Source: Arthrobotrys musiformis
Lineage: Eukaryota > Ascomycota > Orbiliomycetes > Orbiliales > Orbiliaceae
DNA: 64,000 nt
Direction of reading: 5' to 3'
Assembly (NCBI GenBank): GCA_036971715.1
Contig: JAVHJL010000001.1
Location: 1,736,001 to 1,800,000, forward strand
Below the pieces are notes generated by a model, which had not been told where the DNA came from, searched no databases, and worked only from the letters and a program-made list of their open reading frames with translations. Shown here in pieces: positions 1 through 11,568 of the stretch. The position numbers were made by a program, and so were the translations under genes. Numbering within the stretch: position 1 is the first letter of the stretch; every line of letters begins with the position of its first letter.

Positions 1-1209
1 GTTAATGTTGAAAAAAGACGCATCTATACGGATGTAACGATTCATACCGATGATAGATTCAAAATACTTTCGGCGTGTGAAAGCTCTACCGAAGAGACTT
101 TGTCACTGTCAGCCGGCCTCGAAGAGTAGTGAAATACTAGGCTTTCATCCCAATTAGCTTTTTTGCTACGTGTAAATACGAAAATACCGTTCTATACCTT
201 GGATCCATAGTCCCCGATCTCGAACCACCGGGAAGGCCTTCTAATGGCGTTAATCCCATTCTGCAAAATCGCTTTTAGTGGGGATGCTCTGCCAAATTTG
301 GAGCCACGTCGTCTTCTCGTAGAAACTCACGTTGTATCATACGATTGCCCATTCTTAATTGCGCACATGGACGCCCCGTTTCCCAAGTGCAATGCAATCA
401 CCGAAATTTCCTTTTCGTCCTATACTACAAGATCAGCTTCAATCCCCGCGGTTTAAAACTAATGCCACAATATTGTACCGATCCTCTGCCTTATGATACC
501 TTTTGAAAAAAAGCCGCTACATTTTTAACGATCCAACTGTAGCTCAGCCCGTGGAAGCCATACTTCCTCAACTTCCGCTCTTTCGCTACCTTTTGATCAA
601 TTGGATACGCTCTTATGAAGTCGGGCAAGGAGTTGTGAAACGAGGAGTCAAAGAATGCAATGTTCGTCGCCTTTGGGAACGCTTCCAGCGCTGCTCTTAA
701 GATCAGATCTGCTGGGCCGTTGTGCCTACGCGCGAATCAACCCTTTAGCCCATGATGCCACCATAACCTGTCTTGAAGTATACCAACAATGGCGCCAAAG
801 AAACAATCTCTTCTAGCTGTTTTAGAACGCCGTCGTCCACGACGAGGGGGCCTTTCTCCCCCATTTCTCCTCCATGCACAACACGGTGACAGACGTGTGT
901 TATTTCGCCCAGTATCCCTCTGCCAACACCGCTCTCCTCACTTTTCAGATGCTCTAACATGAATTGAAAGGCCTCAATTTCGGAATTAATGTGGTCCAAA
1001 TTTTCATCCGTAGTATCATAGTTCTCTCCGCTGTAATTTTTGAATGTGAATTTCGCGGGAGGCGAAGAGAGATTTGATACAGATGATTTCACTCTCAGAT
1101 TCGGCACCAAGGTACCACTTTTTAGGGTAACATTGAAAAGTTGAAGTTTGAGGGAAGACGAGCCTGCGTTCACTGCGAGAATGTAGTTTAGCATCTTTTT
1201 CTCGGTCAT
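1..1209 (-). CDS. ack: acetate kinase, 3' end beyond window
   Basis: Converts acetyl phosphate plus ADP to acetate plus ATP in the cytosol, downstream of phosphoketolase. Start ATG at 1209. Exons on the minus strand are 1209-788, 725-500, 419-331, 260-198 and 141-48. All introns are GT-AG (726-787, 420-499, 261-330, 142-197) and a fifth begins at 47 and leaves the window. Splice phases agree at every junction. After splicing I read the N-terminal NAGSSSLK, then CHRVVHGGE, APLHNGPADL, RKYGFHGLSY, LHLGNGAS and GLTPLEGLPGG, all hallmarks of acetate kinases, in the right order. About 298 of the expected roughly 400 residues are visible. Read frame by frame it looks truncated after about 150 residues, but that is only the first intron. 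It is divergent from the phosphoketolase gene, with 701 bp between the two start codons, which suggests joint control. Confidence 0.93.
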
Positions 1210-1910
1210 TATGAATATTGACTGTCCTTAGCTCTAACTCCTATACTGGACCCTAGAAACAGCTATATCTTAGTCCAGTACCCCAAAGATAGTTCGCGCT
1301 CGAGTGTCTGAATGTTTGATACCTCAAGAGTCCTACTCTTTTCCTGTAACAATTTTGAGTAGCCGTCTCTGAAAATACTGCGATGTCCAATTGATCAATA
1401 AAACAGAAGCTGACGCACCCCAAAATCGATGCAACATATATGTACATATTTTAATTGCGTAGACACTGTAACCAGCCTGGCGACTGAATGGGACCCTCAG
1501 AGGCCAACACGCTGACGTCAAAACAACACATTTCAGGATTTTGTCAGAATGATATCATTGCACTGACATGCTGAAGACTAACTGACATGTATCGATACGT
1601 ATCGATAAGTATCTGATCTTGATTGTTTACATTTACCGTGCTCATGGCAGCTAAAATAAAAACCTTTCAACATCCCACTCAAGATTTAGTCCGCTCTTTC
1701 ATCTCATCGAATTATCAAAGCAACGATAAAATTCTCGTCGGAAAGGTGAGAGCTTAATAAACTATTTTCCATTCTAATCGTGTGGATCGGTCGGCCGCTT
1801 TGGCGCTTGCAGCTTGCATATGTACGTTATACCTATACCGTTCTGTTAACCGAATTACCATCTTATGTCTAGATATCTCGAGTCAAGAGAACAGAAATAG
1901 GATATCCATA
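1210..1910. promoter_or_regulatory. divergent promoter shared by acetate kinase and phosphoketolase
   Basis: This 701-bp stretch separates the two start codons of a functionally linked pair and contains no supportable gene. It holds an A-rich stretch near 1652-1664 and an 18-bp perfect palindrome at 1590-1607, and it must carry the start sites for both transcripts. Small open frames here (for example 1253-1521, minus) have no recognisable content. Co-regulation is an inference from the geometry. Confidence 0.6.
1590..1607. promoter_or_regulatory. 18-bp perfect palindrome, possible dimeric operator
   Basis: TATCGATACGTATCGATA reads identically on both strands and is followed by a further partial copy (AAGTATC). 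It lies about 300 bp upstream of the phosphoketolase ATG and 380 bp upstream of the acetate kinase ATG. A symmetric site in a divergent promoter is a natural candidate for binding of a homodimeric regulator. No known fungal consensus is recognised, so function is inference. Confidence 0.4.
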
Positions 1911-4802
1911 ATGCCGAATCAGTTCATAGATCAGCCGAATCCGCCCCCAGAGGAAAGCAATCTACCAAATGAGGTCCTAGGACTCGCTGCTCCTGCAAAT
2001 GATAGGAAGTTCCTGTCAGACAAAGAACGCCACGTTGTACAAAAATTCAGGCGAGCCGCTGACTACCTGGCAGCCGGTGAGTTTGAATGCAAAAATCACC
2101 ATATCTTTGGAAATATGTCAAACACCCTATAACTAGCTAATACGCAAAAATCAATCGGATAGCTATGATATTCCTCAAACAAAATGTTTTGGTTCAGGAA
2201 CCTTTGAAGCCAGAGGATATTAAGCCCCGACTGCTTGGTCACTGGGGTACATGTCCTGGGCTAACTTTGGTCTATGCGCATATTAATCGTCTCCTCTGCA
2301 TTCATACGGAACTTCGCAGCATGTTCATCGTCGGACCAGGCCACGGTGCCCCCGCAATTCTCGCTTGTCTTTGGCTTGAAGAGAGCCTTGGTCATCTTTA
2401 TCCTAGTTATACGGTCTCGCGCTCTGGACTACAACGATTAATTGCGGACTTCAGCACTCCTGGCGGGTTCCCAAGTCATGTTAGTGCAGAGGTCCCTGGG
2501 TCCATACATGAAGGTGGAGAACTAGGTTATGCGCTATCTGTAGCTTTTGGAGCTGTGTTTGACAAACCTGATATGGTTGCGTTCTGTGTTATTGGCGATG
2601 GCGAAGCAGAAACGGGTCCGACGGCAGCCGCCTGGCACGGCCACAAGTATTTGGATCCAGCGGAATCAGGGGCGGTCATACCCATACTCCACGTGAACGG
2701 TTTCAAAATTAGTGAAAGAACCATATTTGGATGTATGGATAATAAAGAAATAGCTTGTTTCTTTAGCGGGCTGGGATATCAACCGAGGTTTGTCGAAGAC
2801 CTGAAATGCATCGACGATGATATGGCATCAGCAATGGAATGGGCGCTAGGTGAAATCAGAAATATACAAAACGCCGCGAGGAAGGGAAATCCAACCCCAA
2901 AGCCACGATGGCCGGTGATTATCATGAGGACACCGAAAGGATGGGGCTGCCCAGCACAGCTCGGAGATAACTTTATAGAAGGGAGCTTTCATTCTCACCA
3001 AGTCCCCTTACCCTCAGCAAGAAAAAACGACGAGCAGCGCAAATTGTTGGAAGAGTGGCTCAAGTCTTATGGTATTAGCGAGCTCATCGACGGAGATACA
3101 GGTCGTATAGATTCAGACATAACATCGATTATTCCTAAAGAGGTAGAACGAAGGATCGGCCAGGTCCCCGAGACATACAAAGGATATACTCCGCTCAACC
3201 TACCCAATTGGATGGATTTTACGTCGGAAAAAAATGGCAACGAAGTCAGTGGTATGCAGAACGTCGGCGAATTTCTTCTTAAAGTCATTCAAAAGTGCGT
3301 TTAAAGTTCTATTTACTTACTATCCTAACGGCGAAGGTTTTATAATATCGCTGAGAACAATTTAATCCAACAGTAACCAGTCCATCTTTCGGATTTTCTC
3401 GCCAGACGAGCTAGAATCCAACAAACTCAATGTTGTATTCAAGGCAACGGGCCGAAACTTCCAGAGCGACCAGTTTTCTCGCGCAAAGGGAGGTCGTGTG
3501 ATCGAAATCCTTAGCGAACACACTTGTCAGGGCTTCATGCAGGGCTACACCCTCACCGGGCGGACGGCAGTATTCCCTTCATACGAAAGCTTTCTAGGAA
3601 TCGTACACACAATGATGGTTCAATACTCTAAATTCAACAAAATGGCACAGGAAACAAATTGGCGAGGCCCTTTGTCCAGTATCAACTATATTGAAACTTC
3701 TACGTGGACTAGGCAGGAGCATAACGGATTCAGTCACCAGTATGTGAAAATCGGTGGAGAAAATGGAATCTACTGCCTTTAAGCGTAGCTGCTCACTTTC
3801 TATCTGTTTTAGGAATCCGTCTTTCATAGGCGCTGTCCTAGGTCTCAAGCCAACATATAGTCGGGTCTATTTTCCGCCAGATGCAAACTGCCTTTTATCG
3901 ACACTTCATCATTGTCTAAAATCTAAGAACTACGTGAACCTAATTGTAGCGTCAAAACACCCGACACCGATCTATCTCTCGCCGGAGGATGCAGAAGCCC
4001 ACTGCCGTGCTGGTGCTACCGTTTGGAAGTTTGCATCTACAGATGACGGAATAGATCCTGACGTCGTTTTATGCGCAATCGGCACAGAAACAACATTTGA
4101 GGTTGTCTCAGCCGCCGAAATACTCAGGCGAAGGGTACCAGAACTGCGAATAAGGGTTGTTAACGTTACAGATTTAATGGTTCTCGGCAGAAATCATCCA
4201 CATTCGCTTGATGAAGCCGGATTTGAAGGCCTCTTTACGGGAGACAAGGATATCATTATGAACTATCATGGGTATTCAAATGATGTTCAGGGCTTATTAT
4301 TTGGAAGAAAGAACATGGAAAGGGTCGTTGTTCAAGGGTACTCCGAAGAAGGTCAGCAGTTCGGATTTGAGGCTACGGCAGTTCACGTTCTAAATTGCCA
4401 ACAAGGTCATGTCACTAACTAAGGCCTTTTGTTGCTAGGAACGACGACTTCGCCATTCGACGTATGTAAACCATAGCACCCTAAACTACCCGCACGCTAA
4501 CGGAATTCACTGGGAATAGATGATGCTTCGCAACAAGGTTTCTAGATACCATGTCTGCGCACACGCCATCCGTAGCGCTGCACTACAGAATCCCAAGATT
4601 GCGGTTCGCCAACAAGAGCTTGTTAGTGAACTTATGCATGATATGGAGAAAGTGAAGGAATACATCTATGTCCATGGGGAAGGTCTGTTCCCCAAACTCC
4701 TATTTTGGGGAGAAAAGAAAAAAAAATCATATTCAAAGTTATTTGCTAACCTGGCCGCCTCTAGATCCTGGTGATTGTTACGATTCTCCAAAATTCGATT
4801 AG
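1911..4802 (+). CDS. xfp: xylulose-5-phosphate/fructose-6-phosphate phosphoketolase
   Basis: Thiamine-diphosphate enzyme that splits xylulose 5-phosphate (and usually fructose 6-phosphate) with inorganic phosphate into acetyl phosphate and an aldose phosphate. Seven exons: 1911-2076, 2163-3294, 3374-3739, 3813-4351, 4439-4461, 4520-4682, 4765-4802. Total 2427 nt, 808 aa, close to the usual family length of about 800, with all introns GT-AG and in phase. Visible signatures: RLLGHWGT, GPGHGAPA, the ThDP motif GDGEAETGP, HVNGFKIS, FRIFSPDELESNKL, RQEHNGFSHQ, MNYHGY and a C-terminal DPGDCYDSPKF ending. Exon 5 is only 23 nt. I chose ATG 1911 because the family's N-terminal part follows directly; an upstream open frame starts at a non-ATG codon. 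The gene ends 156 bp from the convergent F-box-like gene. Confidence 0.96.
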
Positions 4803-4958
4803 GGTTGTTACTGGGTGCAATGATACGATAAAGCTAGAGATAATAGAAATCAATTGGAAGTAAAATCACCGTTACATTGAATGCTAAAGCGTACCCGCAA
4901 AACATAGGGGGAAAGCTAGGGTTGAGCTTATTGTTATATCGACGTAACTTTCCGTAGA

Positions 4959-7034
4959 TCAAGAACCCCCGAGGCTTCCAGAGGAATCAATGCAGTAGTT
5001 GGTTGGTCCTTCCCCTTTTGGTTGCCCAAATAAATAATTTATCATCCTCCATTTAATATTGGATTCCGGAGAGTCGATTACGTCGGGAAGGGTTAGTATA
5101 GTAGCCGTTTCCCCTTCTCCATCGCGGTGGCCATAATCGTTCTCAAGCCCTTCTCCTTGCTCAGAAGCCTTCTTTGCCTTGGCGATCTTAATTTGTCTCA
5201 TAATATCCTCTTGCCTCAACAACGATATCCCAGAGTCATTCTCTTCGTTATCCCCAAGGCCGACCCTGTGGACTCTCTGCTCCTCGCCATATGTAAGTAG
5301 CGTGATTTTTTGAATGGTTCGGTCCCCCGTAACAAAGATACCCTTCACGTCTTTGACGTAGCCGAGTTTCTTCGCCACGACCTCTAAATCTTTCTTTGAG
5401 TCTTCTGACATTTCGAGTTCGCCAGCATCCAGGACATGCTTTTCGGTAATATCCCATACCCAGACTGCTCCGTCATCGGTCCAGCCTACAATCCTTGTCA
5501 AGATTTCAGCATCTACAAGGTCTCTGTTGATCATGGCTCCGGTCCGTATGAAAACCGGATTCAGCCCTGTCCCATCGGTTGTGTGCTTTTTGGGGTCCCA
5601 GTTGTAGTTCAGAAAGCCCTTGTCCGCCCAAGGAATTTCAGGGTCTCGCATCCACAGTTGTCTGAAGTATGCAGCCGGAGCCACGGTCGCCAAAACCAAT
5701 CGACCGTATTGATCCCCATGGGTCAATGGAGGTAGTACAAGTGGGATGCTGACTTGAGCCCAATCCTCAGGATTCAAGTCTTTTGACTTAGTAAGTAGGA
5801 ATCTCTTCTCGGAGTTAGGTTTGATAAGATTCTTCGAAACCGATGCCAAAACCCTAAGAACTGTCTCATTTTCCCCTTCTCCACGCTTGAACTCGACGGA
5901 TACATCCTTCCAAACGCCTAATCTCGAAACGTCATCCTGGTGCCTTCTCGGTTCGAGTACCTTCCATTTCCAGTGCGGTGTACTGTCTAGCCCAATTGCG
6001 TATCCTTCCGACTCGCATTTTCCGTTTTTCCCCAAGAGAAGCTTCATGGTTTCCTCGCTATGGCCCGGCAAGGTCAAATTAGGGTTGTATATCAAGCTTA
6101 CGGCTGGAACCTTCCAATTTATCTTTTGATCAGGATCTAACTCGTAGGCTAAGTTAAAACTCCCGTCATCTTCGCCTTCAGCCACGGACTTTCCGTTGAA
6201 TTTCGCACGAAGAAAAGCTGCTGCCGGTTCCCTCATGTCTACTTGATCATACCAGTATCCCGAAGCTCTCATCCTTTCGATTTGCTCTGGACTGCGCAGG
6301 TAGAATCCCTCATTGATGGATATGTCAAATCCGTCGCTGAGGTTAAGCGGCAATCCCCGAATACTGCGCCGACCCACGGCTTTTGTGTGGAATTTTGTGG
6401 ATAGATACGTTTTCTTGTCTGGGAGAAATTCATGGGTGATTCTTGTTCCTTTGGGGCCTTCGATCTTGCGCACGGTATGCTTCCTTGAATTTGTGAAGCG
6501 ATAAGTGTGCAAATGTGTTTCTTTGGTGTCGCCCCATGCGAGAGCAAAGACATCCCCTCGGATGGTACCAGCAACCAATTGAATAGTGCCGTCAAAGTAC
6601 GGCCCTGGCATAGAGGCCGCCTCCGTTTTTTCGTCGCCGTCTTCGCCAGAATTGATATCAAGCGTCACCACGACTTTCTTGTAATCGCCAACTCGCCAAG
6701 AACTTTGCATTCGTAAAAACTCCTGGAGGATCAAACCTCGAAGTCTCCAAAGATTCCCCTGGGAGTGGTCTAGAGTATCGAACTTGCTGTCCATATACTT
6801 GATATCGTCAAGGTATCGTGGTGGCGGCGCACTCGTAATGATCTCGTGTTGACGGTTGACGATGGCCCTAAGGTGATGCTCCAAAAGGGACGGATCGAGC
6901 GACATAGAATACACCGCCTTGCAGGTATAGCGAAATGCATCGAATGTAGTAGGGCTGCAATAATACAGGATTTCAGTGAGAATATGGGGGTGGGTCTCAT
7001 AGAGAGTGGTTAGGCTGATGCCAAATCCCGCCAT
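4959..7034 (-). CDS. F-box-like protein with possible C-terminal propeller-like segment
   Basis: Single-exon gene of 691 aa starting at ATG 7034; the open frame extends further upstream but only with a GTG. Residues about 10-50 (ETHPHILTEILYYCSP, then FDAFRYTCKAVYSMS) look like a fungal F-box, the short helical domain that binds Skp1 in SCF ubiquitin ligases. The rest is a long beta-rich region of unknown fold. Near the C terminus, GWTDDGAVWVWDI resembles one blade of a WD-type repeat, but I cannot see a regular repeat series. The call rests mainly on the N-terminal pattern. If correct, the protein would be a substrate adaptor; no substrate can be named. It is convergent with the phosphoketolase gene and shows no frameshift or stop. 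Confidence 0.6.
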   Translation of the reverse strand: MAGFGISLTTLYETHPHILTEILYYCSPTTFDAFRYTCKAVYSMSLDPSLLEHHLRAIVNRQHEIITSAPPPRYLDDIKYMDSKFDTLDHSQGNLWRLRGLILQEFLRMQSSWRVGDYKKVVVTLDINSGEDGDEKTEAASMPGPYFDGTIQLVAGTIRGDVFALAWGDTKETHLHTYRFTNSRKHTVRKIEGPKGTRITHEFLPDKKTYLSTKFHTKAVGRRSIRGLPLNLSDGFDISINEGFYLRSPEQIERMRASGYWYDQVDMREPAAAFLRAKFNGKSVAEGEDDGSFNLAYELDPDQKINWKVPAVSLIYNPNLTLPGHSEETMKLLLGKNGKCESEGYAIGLDSTPHWKWKVLEPRRHQDDVSRLGVWKDVSVEFKRGEGENETVLRVLASVSKNLIKPNSEKRFLLTKSKDLNPEDWAQVSIPLVLPPLTHGDQYGRLVLATVAPAAYFRQLWMRDPEIPWADKGFLNYNWDPKKHTTDGTGLNPVFIRTGAMINRDLVDAEILTRIVGWTDDGAVWVWDITEKHVLDAGELEMSEDSKKDLEVVAKKLGYVKDVKGIFVTGDRTIQKITLLTYGEEQRVHRVGLGDNEENDSGISLLRQEDIMRQIKIAKAKKASEQGEGLENDYGHRDGEGETATILTLPDVIDSPESNIKWRMINYLFGQPKGEGPTNYCIDSSGSLGGS

Positions 7035-8808
7035 TGTACTTGGATTTCCGAGATTCGTGTTGGTTCTGTTGTATTTTGTAAGGGGTGGAGCGCTGAGAAA
7101 CACAAAAATTGGAGAGAAAGAAGACGATGTTTAGTGTCAACTTTATAGAATCCAAAATTCAATTTCGGATAAGCAATGAGCTCTTGAAACGGTTGAAACA
7201 ATCGATCGTGGCTGGGCGAATCGATAGGCAGCTCATGACTCCGCGCGGCAGGTTGCAGGCCTCAGAACCGTTCGAACCCTACAGTAACAGGCACCCCGCT
7301 AGCTTGCTTTGTGACTCTTCAATACGCATCTCCACGTCTTGGCATGCATAGGCAGGGCTACATATCCAAAGCCGCAGGGGAACATTTTGAAACTACGAGT
7401 TCAGCTAATTACTCTTATAATATACCATCCCTTCAATTGCCTGTCTGCCATCGAGGCTATTTGATCAATTGATACCGGATTAGGGACCGAAATTTCGAGA
7501 GCAAGTGGGTTAGGGGCCGACAAACAAGCCGCGCTCGCCAGCGACTCGGGTGCCGCGTGCGGGTACGTCGCGCAGGACTGCCTGTATATCCGCCTTACCT
7601 TAACCGTTCCGTATCCTCTAACATCTTTTAACATTTTCCCGGCCACCGCATATCCATGTGATGGTAGAACAGCTTCTCTATATCCATCAAGAGTTGCGCC
7701 TACAGTCATTAAAGGTGAGCTTCGACTAATCAAGGTTGGCAAGGGTTCGGTAGCATAGAAAAACGTTTAAAACACCACACGATGCAACGCATGCGCATAC
7801 TGACTGTGACTATGACCAAGCCGCCTAAAATAATCGACGTTGCATTGGCCTCCCAGCTGGGGCCATGGCAAAGACCTCGAGCTCCTAAACGACCACTTTA
7901 CGAACTCCAGTGTGAAAACCGACTGCGTTCAGGGTAACATTCCTTTCTTTCTGCCGACTCAATATAACAATCTCGGGCTCAAGATCGAAAATATATTAGG
8001 ATAGACACGTCGAATTTTGCGGCTCCTGTAAATTTGGATTAATTCGGCGAGCACACCGGAGCTTTGCGAGTCGAATTAAATACCAGGACGATATTCAGAA
8101 GGTCTGGAGGTTGTATGGGAAGAATTGGATCACTATCTAAACCAAGCTTAAGAGCTACATCAACGCAGTCACCGGATATCGCTTTATAATTTGGGGGCTC
8201 AACAAGAGACTCGGAAACAAAGCCACGATGATTATCGACTGATACACATAGACTATCCTATGGGGAGCGTTGGTTTCTTCCTACCGGTTGCCCGCTTCAG
8301 GTGGCCTATCTACCATCGTTTGAGCTCAAACGTTTAAACGCGAACGTTCGAGTGTGTTGTATTCTCAGGCAATGCACCCCCGTGACCGCGAAGGCTCTCG
8401 CGATGATATGATAGTGGTAAAAGCTAGCCTCGAATCCTGTAATTCGTATCATGCACATTTACATATGCACACAAGGGGTTACAAACCATTGGGTAAAGAG
8501 CCCAAACTCCAGCTCCTAATTTCCAGCGCTTTTCACCATTACTATCTGGCCCAATAAATTTAAACCTTTAGGCTTCGCATATACAACGTTATCTGAAGCC
8601 GTGGAATGAGATCTTTTTTTTTTTTTTTCGGAAAGTCTATTTTAAACGTTTGCGAGTCAGAAAGATTCTCAACGACTGCCGCAAACCCTTGGAGCCTATC
8701 GATACCATGAACGTTACTATTAGCACGTTTTCACCGCTGGCTACGCAGCAGGCCGTATTCCTCGCAACATGATAACTGCCCAAGAATAGCGATATCGACT
8801 TCCTTACG
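7035..8808. other. intergenic, no supportable gene
   Basis: This 1.8-kb gap separates the F-box-like gene from the orphan 206-aa gene. A minus-strand frame at 7401-7742 (113 codons) begins at a TTG and has no family hallmark. A 15-nt T run lies at 8614-8628. Around 7.9-8.3 kb a few short plus-strand stretches read like decayed coding sequence, possibly an old transposase, but stop codons break every frame and I could not identify it. Confidence 0.5.
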
Positions 8809-9429
8809 ATGGTTTGCTACCCTCCGGATATTCCAGAATCATACAGTAAACGAATATACCGAACGTTCCAATCCTCTCCCAGCGCTATAGAAGCGCTTTT
8901 TGCCAGCGGCAGAACTTCCTGGCCCTCCGGCCACTACAGAAAATGCACATCAAACCTTTCGGGGGCCACTTTCCGAGCCCTGGTCTCCACGATACTTTCA
9001 CATATCACTGATTTCCACATCGAAAATACCGCGGTAGACAACGACTGCGTTTACGTCTACTATCAGTTTGATACCAGGCCGACGCATAATGGAGATGATG
9101 GTACCAGAGGGAACACTCGTGGAGTAGATTGGGGCGAAAGTGGTGTGCACATTTACAGGTGTAAGGATACGGAAACGGCGGAGTATTTGTTTAAAGAGTG
9201 GCTCGGCGCTTTGTACCCCGGATGGACACCGTTTCCGGTCGATATTACACATTGTGGTGTAGGGCAGTATGCCCTGGAACAGGACTACGGGTTAATTTAT
9301 TGGATTCGGGATAACATATTTGTTAAATTGGATATTGACGATGGGAGTATAAACTGTGCTACGGTTCATCGCCTTGCCCGAGTAATAGATGCACACTTGA
9401 AGGCGGGGTCTATATTGATCGGAGAGTAA
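8809..9429 (+). CDS. orphan 206-aa protein
   Basis: Uninterrupted single-exon frame from ATG 8809 to the stop at 9427-9429. I do not recognise the family. There is no signal peptide or membrane segment. The composition is that of a folded globular protein: mixed, rich in aromatic residues, with DITDFHIENT-like beta segments in the middle and a helical end (HRLARVIDAHLKAG). The region around YALEQDYGLIYWIRDN followed by IFVKLDID looks like paired beta strands. It is convergent with the carboxylesterase gene (165 bp between stops). Coding potential is judged from length and amino-acid texture only. Confidence 0.6.
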   Translation: MVCYPPDIPESYSKRIYRTFQSSPSAIEALFASGRTSWPSGHYRKCTSNLSGATFRALVSTILSHITDFHIENTAVDNDCVYVYYQFDTRPTHNGDDGTRGNTRGVDWGESGVHIYRCKDTETAEYLFKEWLGALYPGWTPFPVDITHCGVGQYALEQDYGLIYWIRDNIFVKLDIDDGSINCATVHRLARVIDAHLKAGSILIGE

Positions 9430-9594
9430 CCGCTTGAAATTTATACACCGGGATCGATACATTACAGTCACGCTTCCAGGGGGTAGCGGCAACAAAAATT
9501 TGTTAATATTATAACGAGTAGCTCTTTATGAAACCAATTTACGTAGATACATGCATGTACAGTGATTTAAAGTATTCTTCTGAGTCCAAATGCT

Positions 9595-11568
9595 TCAAAA
9601 GGTTTCGCCTAATAAGCATCCAACTGCAACCGCAACTGCGATCGAGAAAAGACCTATATCGACCTTAGAGCCTTTGCTCGGTTGACTCTCAGTGGGGGCG
9701 CTGTCGGTCTCTGTCGGGCTTGGCGTGAGATTTGGAACGTCCGTAATCGTTGGACTTGTCGGAATTTCATCCGTCACGTTCGTAGCGTTTTTATTCGCAG
9801 CTTTGAACAAAATATCGCTGATCTGATTCCAGAATCCACAGATGCTATAATCCAAAGCCAGTGACCTCACTTCTGTTGAATTGCGACCGATGTACAATCC
9901 AGTGTAACTCTCGTTAGTGAATGTCGGCCACTCAAATTGACTGGTTGAAGCATTCCCGGTGTTGGCGAGAGAAGTCCAAGCATCCACGATTATACCGCTA
10001 GTCCGTTTTTCTTCTTCGTTGAGAGAGCAATTACCCCCAGGTAGGGGTAGCTCATCGGTATGAGCGAAGGAGTACGGGATGTCGAATCCATGGGATGATC
10101 CCAAGAGAGTTAGAATTGGAGTTGGTATCCCAGTCATAAACGGACAGGTGTTCGCATGATCAAATATATATGTCCAGGCTGGGACTCCATTCTCAGCCGT
10201 TTTAGTGAGCCCGCGATAGGCTGGGCATTTCCACCCGTAATCTGTGATGATTTGAGACGCACGAGAGAACCCTGGCATCGGAAAGGCCTCGAAATCTGAA
10301 ATCGGGTATCTGGAGTTGATTTCATCGACAAGTGGACCGAATTCACCGCGTAAGAAAATATCGAATTCTTCTACGCCTAACTTTGTTGGATCTGGGTTGG
10401 AGAGGAATACGAAAAGGGTGCCCTCTTCTGAAGTGCTACTGAAAACGGCGGGGACTCTTGAGCCGACTGAGGATGGCTGGACAGGAATGACTTTTCCATC
10501 GACGAATGGCTGCAGACTAGGTCGAATCATCGTAAATCCGGATTGGGCAGGGCTTCCAGGTAGAGATAAAACACCCCCGAGCTCCTCTGGAGAAAGATTT
10601 CTCAAACAGGTAGCCTGTCAATTGATCAAAATATGCGACCCATCAGTAAGCTAAGCTACGCCTCGAGCTCCCTGAAAACATACCCGCTTAGAAGACTTAC
10701 ATCCGTGGTACTACAGTTCGCATTCTTAGCAAAAGCAGCACCGGCCAACTGGGCAGAGAAATTCGTCTGAAAGTCTACACCCCCACCGCTCTCTAATGCA
10801 ACAGCGTTGATGAGGCTTGGAGCACTCGGCAGAGAGCTAACGACCCAGGTATCCCAAGCTCCAGCAGACTGCCCGAATAGTAATACCTTATCTTTATCAC
10901 CACCAAACTTTGCGATATTATCTTGGACCCACTGTAGCCCCAGGAGAATGTCTTGAATGCCGAAGTTCCCAGCAATTCCAGCGCTTTCGAGTGCGAGGAA
11001 ACCAAGTGGCCCTAGTCTGTATGCGATATTCACGACGATAGATCCTTCATCGGAAAGCTTACAGCCGTTGTATTGTATATTGTTTATGCCACCACCGGTG
11101 TTCGCTCCTCCATGGATCCAGACTTTCACAGGCAAGCTGGGTGAATCCTCTCCATCCGCGCTATTTGGAACCCAGATGTTTAAAAACAAACTGCTAGTAG
11201 TTAGTATCCATAATTTGCAACATAATTTCTTGTGCAATGGTTGAATAGCCTTACCAATCCTCATCGTATGGCCCGGAATCGCCGCCGACGTTACTCGTGC
11301 TAAATTGGTGACAGACCAAGGGACGACGGGTAGCATTGAATATACCACCTTCTAATTTGTACGTCGTATTATAGGGCAACGGGGCCTCCCAGCGGAGAGC
11401 GCCAACTGGCGGAGTCGCGTATGGAACCCCGAGGAATTGGGTGCTAGAGTCCGAGCCCTCGCAAAATTCGCCCCTAACCGTGCCACCACTAAGTTGGGTT
11501 TCGAGGATGGCCGCACGACTTTGAAAGACAAAGGAGAGTAGTGGGAGAGTAAAGCTTTGGACCTTCAT
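9595..11568 (-). CDS. secreted type-B carboxylesterase/lipase, probably GPI-anchored
   Basis: Alpha/beta-hydrolase of the carboxylesterase type-B family, expected to hydrolyse ester bonds outside the cell or at the wall. Exons 11568-11255, 11190-10701 and 10614-9595 with GT-AG introns 11191-11254 and 10615-10700; total 1824 nt, 607 aa. A signal peptide covers about residues 1-20. The oxyanion region HGGA is at 131-134, the nucleophile Ser213 lies in FGQSAGA, the acid Glu332 in SEEGT, and His443 in SSHGFDIP, so the triad is complete. FLGVPYATPPVGALRW near the N terminus is typical of the family. The C terminus has a Thr/Ser/Pro-rich stretch and then a hydrophobic tail without a charged end, as in GPI-anchored fungal proteins. 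The substrate cannot be told from sequence. Confidence 0.92.

Noticed and set aside
745..1209. Acetate kinase as a truncated pseudogene
   Set aside because: The apparent end is an intron (726-787). Downstream exons continue the protein in the right order and phase.
7255..7300. Possible tRNA-like GTTCGAA loop
   Set aside because: No acceptor stem or D/anticodon arms could be paired around it. No tRNA, rRNA or CRISPR array was found anywhere in the window.
7401..7742. 113-codon minus-strand frame as a gene
   Set aside because: Starts at TTG, has no family hallmark, and no splice extension that adds recognisable sequence.
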